From: Hevea brasiliensis
Taxonomy: Eukaryota > Streptophyta > Magnoliopsida > Malpighiales > Euphorbiaceae
Assembly (NCBI RefSeq): GCF_030052815.1
Contig: NC_079498.1
Span: forward strand, 80,958,992 to 81,022,991
Reading direction: 5' to 3'
DNA length: 64,000 nucleotides
Positions within the stretch are counted from its first letter, which is position 1. Each line of letters begins with the position of its first letter. Shown here in pieces: positions 59,821 to 64,000 of this stretch. The notes beneath the pieces are model-generated. The model searched no databases. It was not told where the DNA came from and was given only the letters and a program-made list of their open reading frames with translations. The position numbers were made by a program, and so were the translations under genes.

Positions 59821-60615
59821 CGACGTGCTACATCGGAGCCCGGGTGTAGTGAGAAATATGCAAGGGTGTAGGGCGTTCACCGAAAGCGACGCGCCATGCC
59901 GGCGCCCGGGTGTGGTGTTAAGTGAGCAAGGGTTCCTACATCATGGACGGGTGTGGGTAAAGAAGTTAGTCCATAGGATAGATAGTAGAACAGATAGTGA
60001 AACAGAACACAAGATAGACATAGAAAACAATAGAAGATATCATAAAAGGAGACCAATTAGGAAGGAGCACGTTAGGAGGAGAATCAGGGTTGGTACTTAG
60101 AATATTGGATCACTTACAGCAAAATTAATAGAGCTTGTGGATACCTTGGAAAGGAGAAGGGTGAATATTGCTTGCATTCAGGAGACTAAATGGGTAGGAG
60201 AGAAAAGTAAGGAAGTGGGTAATTCAGGGTACAAACTGTGGTTTACCGGAAAGGAGAGAAATAAAAACGAAGTGGGCATAATCATAAATAAGACATTGAA
60301 AGACGCAGTAATAGCTGTGAAAAGAGTAGGAGATAGAATTATACTAGTAAAGCTAGTACTAGAAGGAGAAACAATAAATATAGTTACTGCTTATGCCCCA
60401 CAAATAGGACTAGACAGTGAGAGTAAACAAAGATTTTGGGAAGATATGGATGATTTAATGCAAAGCATACCGAATGAAGAAAATGTTTTCATTGGTGGAG
60501 ATTTGAATGGGCATGTAGAAAGTGATAAACAAGGTTATGAGAATGTTCATGGAGGTTTTGGTTTTGGAAGTCGAAATGAGGAGGAAAAAAGCATCCTGGA
60601 TTTTGCTATGGCATA
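59821..60615 (+). pseudogene. RTE-type LINE, 5' end with endonuclease, interrupted
   Basis: The GC-rich leader (GCCCGGGTGTAGTGAG, CGACGCGCCATGCCGG, GTGAGCAAGGGTTCC) is typical of plant RTE LINEs. The frame then reads into an apurinic endonuclease-type domain from 60137: NIACIQETKWVGEKSKEV, GIIINK, VTAYAPQIG, FIGGDLNGHVE, with catalytic-type Glu (QET) and Asp/Asn (GDLNGH). One in-frame TAG at 60098-60100 precedes the domain, in the position of a conserved Trp. The rest of the endonuclease and the reverse transcriptase are cut off by Copia copy 3 at 60616. Confidence 0.85.
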
Positions 60616-60793
60616 TGTAGAAAGAGATGATTCTCCTTAATTTCAATTAATCTGTACATGGGTATATATATACAATTGATTCCTATAATTGTGTTCTACT
60701 AATTAGGAAGAAATCCTAAATAAGAAATCCTAAATAGGAATACAGAATACAGAATATACAGAGAAATAATATAGTGATTGACTTTCCATAACA
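60616..60793 (-). repeat. 3' LTR of copy 3
   Basis: A 178-bp LTR without the 22-bp duplication of copy 1. The polypurine tract next to it is degenerate (plus strand CTCTCCCTAAAG). Confidence 0.9.
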
Positions 60794-60887
60794 CTCTCCC
60801 TAAAGTTGGAGCATAGATGTTAACCATGCCCAACTTGTTACAAATGTAGTCAATCCTAGCTCCATTCAGAGCTTCTGTGAAAATATC

Positions 60888-63800
60888 TCATAACTGCTCT
60901 CCAATTTTGATGTGTCCTGTTGAGATGATCTGTTGTTGAATCTTTTCACGAATAAAGTGACAATCAATCTCAATATGTTTGGTCCGCTCATGAAACACCA
61001 GATTAGAAGCAATATGGAGAGCAGCTTGATTATCACACCACAATTTCGCAGACAGGGAGGTCTTAAAACCTATCTCATCTAGTAATTGAAGTATCCACAT
61101 TACCTCACATACTGATTGTGCCATGGCTCTGTATTCGGATTCAGCACTAGATCGAGAAACTACACTCTGCTTCTTGTTTCTCCAAGACACCAAATTTCCT
61201 CAACAAAAACGCAATATCTAGTAGTTGACATTCTGTCAACCTTAGATCCAGCCCAGTCGGCATCTGAAAAACATTCAGCATTCAAATGCCCATAATTACC
61301 ATATAGCAAACCTCTTCCTGGAGCGCCCTTCGGATAACACAAGATTTGTCCCAAGGCTTCCCAATGAGCAACAGTTGGAGAAGACATAAACTAATTTACC
61401 GCACTAACGGCATAAGCAATGTCAGGACGAGTGACTGTAAGGTAGTTCAATTTTCCTACCAATCTCCTGTATCTCTCTATATCTTCAAACAACTCACTAT
61501 CTCCTGCTAACAGTTGTAAAGTTGGAGTCATTGGTGCACTATAAGGCTTCGCACCTAATTTTTCTGTCTTTGTCAATAGATCGAGGACATATTTTCTTTG
61601 AGACAAGAAAATACCCTTCTTACTTCTCATAACTTCGATACCCAAGAAATACTTTAACAATCCCAAGTCTTTGGTATGAAACTGGGTTTGGAGGAAGGTT
61701 TTAAGAGATGAAATACCTGTAGAGTCACTTCCAGTGATGACAATGTCATCCACATAGACTACCAGGAGAATTAGACCAGCTTCAGATTGCCTATAAAATA
61801 CTGATTGATCATACTTACTCTTTTGCATACCAAATTCCTGTACTGCTTCACTGAATCTCCCAAACCATGCCCTAGGACTTTGTTTCAAGCCATAAAGAGA
61901 CTTCCAAAGCTTACAAACTTTACCCAACTCCCCCTGAGCAACAAACCCAGGTGGTTGCTCCATATACACCTCCTCCTGAAGATCACCATGAAGGAAAGCA
62001 TTCTTGATATCCAATTGATGCAGGGGCCAATCATATGTAGCTGCTAAAGAGATAAACAAGCGAATAGAAGTAAGTTTAGCTACAGAAGAAAAAGTGTCAG
62101 AGTAATCAACCCCATATGTCTGAGCATATCGTTTTGCTACAAGGCGTGCTTTTAACCTAGCTACAGAACCATCAGGATTTACCTTTACTGTAAATACCCA
62201 TTTGCAACCAATAGCTTTCTTACCAGTGAGCAAAGGCAACAGTTCCCATGTACCATTAGCATCTAAAGCCTCCATTTCCTCTTTCATAGCAGCACACCAG
62301 CCAGGATGAGACAGTGTCTCACCAACAGTATTAGGGATAGAAACAGAGTCTAAAGAAGTAACAACACACCAAAAACAAGAAGACAATTGATTATAAGAAA
62401 CAAAAGAAGAGATAGGGTAAGTACATGAAAGTTTACCTTTACGAAGAGCAATGGGTAAGTCTAGATCAGAATCATGATCAGTATGAGGTACAGGATCTCC
62501 CAACGAAGTAGCTGGTGGAGGATCTGAGTCAGAAATCTCCAATCTCCTGGAATAAACATTAACAACGGGAGGTCGAGTAGGTCTAGAGACAGAAGGAACA
62601 GGCTGTGGGAGCGGACTAGACATTGGTTGGACAGTATATATTAAGAGATCATCCTCCTCCTCCTGACTCTCATACACAGATAATTGAGGAAAAAATGGAG
62701 TGGACTCAAAAAATGTGACATCTGCAGAAACAAGATAACGATTAAGAGTAGGAGAGAAACAACGGTACCCTTTTTGGAGCCGGGAGTACCCAAGGAAGAC
62801 ACATTTAAGAGATTTTGGATCCAATTTGGTAATCTGTGGACGAACATCACGCACAAAACAGGCACAACCAAAAATACAGGATGCAATGGGAATAAAGATT
62901 TTGTAGGAAATAAAGCAGTATAAGGAATATCCCTATTAAGGACAGAAGACGGCATACGATTGATCAAAAACATGCCGTAGAAACTGCATCCGCCCAAAAG
63001 TGTTTAAGAACTTTCATCTGAAAAAGAAGAGCACGAGTTACCTCAAGAAGATGCCGATTTTTTCTTTCTTCCACGCCATTTTGGGATGGGTATCCACACA
63101 GGAAGACTGATGAAGAATGTCATTTTGTGTCGTATAAGACTGAAATTGTGCTGAAAAGTATTCTTTGGCATTGTCACTTCTTAATATGCGCACAAAAATA
63201 TTAAATTGAGTGTTGATTTCATTACAAAAAGCACAAAAGAAAGAAAACAACTCAGAACGATTCTTCATTAAATATAATCAGGTAACACGAGAGTAATCAT
63301 CAACAAAAGTAACAAAATAACGAAATCCAATTTTAGAAGTAACAGAACAAGGATCCCAAACATCAGAATGAACTAACTCAAAAAGGGATGAAGCCCGTTT
63401 ATTGACTCTAGACACAGAAGGCAAACGATGATGTTTTGCAAACTGACACGACTCACATTCTAGTACTGATAAAGACTGAAATTGAGGACACAGCTTCTTC
63501 AAGGTGGACAAAGAGGGATGACCCAATCTACAATGAGCTTCAAGAGGTGTTAAGTTACTGGAGCAAACAAGCGACCGCGGTACATGATTTTCCAGAATGT
63601 AGAGACCACCTGACTCGCGTCCTCTACCAATAATCTGCTTCGTCGTAAGATCCTAAAACAAACACTGGTCAGGAAAAAAAGAAACATAACAATTTAAGGT
63701 ACGAGTAAGTTTACTAACAGAAAGTATATTAAAAGAGAATTTTGGTAGACACAAAACAGAAGACAAAGAAATTGACGAAGTCGGGTTCGCAGTTCCAGAA

Positions 63801-64000
63801 CCCATTACACAAGAAGTAGAACCATCAGCTAAAGTAACAGTAGAGGAAGTGAGATTAGACTGAAAAGCAGATAGAAGACTAGAATTACCTGTCATGTGAT
63901 GCACATGCTTTGAATCAATAACCCATTTGGATGAGGAAGACACAAGGCATGTAGTGTATTTACCTAACTCAGCGATCGCAGTGACAGGGAAACTGGTAGG
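60888..64000 (-). pseudogene. Copia family A copy 3 pol
   Basis: RNase H is in two frames (61387-60888) and cut short by a TGA or frame change near 60888. A long frame at 62854-61391 carries the end of integrase and reverse transcriptase ([33 protein letters not shown]). Integrase core pieces are at 63526-63038 with LVHSDVWDPC (first Asp kept, Gly to Asp next to it) and [11 protein letters not shown]; a one-base loss then breaks the frame just before the catalytic Glu. The protease at 63943-63653 reads WVIDSKHVHHMTG, so the active-site Gly is lost. Not autonomous. Confidence 0.88.

Larger units (their letters stand above)
60616..64000 (-). mobile_element. Copia family A, copy 3 (runs off the window)
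   Basis: A minus-strand element. Its 3' LTR is at 60616-60793 (178 bp, TGTAGAAAGAG to CCATAACA on the plus strand), and it is inserted in the LINE endonuclease. The five bases before it, GCATA (60611-60615), should reappear beyond the right edge of the window. Internal content is co-linear with copies 1 and 2 up to the protease region at the window end. Confidence 0.92.

Overview
The window is nuclear DNA from a flowering plant, most likely a eudicot. This rests on intron-containing genes of plant families (a CYP87-type cytochrome P450 and a LAZ1/DUF300 protein), LTR retrotransposons primed by initiator-Met tRNA, Cassandra-type TRIMs carrying 5S rRNA sequence, an RTE-type LINE and AT-rich spacers. 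The LTR families remind me of Euphorbiaceae genomes such as Hevea or Manihot, but that is a guess. There is no bacterial, phage or CRISPR signal.

Layout. 1-17.8 kb: nested LTR retroelements. An old minus-strand gag-bearing element (1-928, 4504-7020, 17245-17830) was split twice, by a 3.6-kb solo LTR (934-4498, target-site duplication CTAGG) and by a related gag-only element with 3.9-kb LTRs (7026-17239, duplication TGGCC). 17.8-23.3 kb: AT-rich DNA with a CACTA-like repeat. 23.4-26.0 kb: a complete nine-exon CYP87-family P450 on the plus strand. 26.2-28.9 kb: a Copia LTR remnant, then inverted-repeat arms (one arm tandemly duplicated) enclosing a decayed fragment of a UBA2-like RNA-binding protein gene. 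28.9-33.7 kb: a full-length Copia element (duplication GTGTT) with a broken polyprotein.

33.9-37.9 kb: a Gypsy-type LTR fused at a shared TGTCACA to a Cassandra-type LTR, the whole flanked by CCTCC. 40.1-50.9 kb: the three 3' exons of a LAZ1 homologue on the minus strand. Its introns hold a Copia copy (43244-48058, GATAG), a TRIM, MITE-like repeats and microsatellites. 51-64 kb: further nested elements lying where the upstream LAZ1 intron would be. These are a SINE-like head, a solo TRIM LTR (AAGCA), an older Copia interrupted by a second copy of the first Copia family (52757-57515, TAATG), a chromovirus pol tail, and an RTE LINE interrupted by a third copy that runs off the window. The N-terminal LAZ1 exons were not found here.

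Only the P450 and the LAZ1 exons look like functional host coding sequence. Everything else with coding potential is transposon-derived and broken. Exon borders were set by eye from splice sites, reading phase and recalled family conservation; no alignment or search was run.
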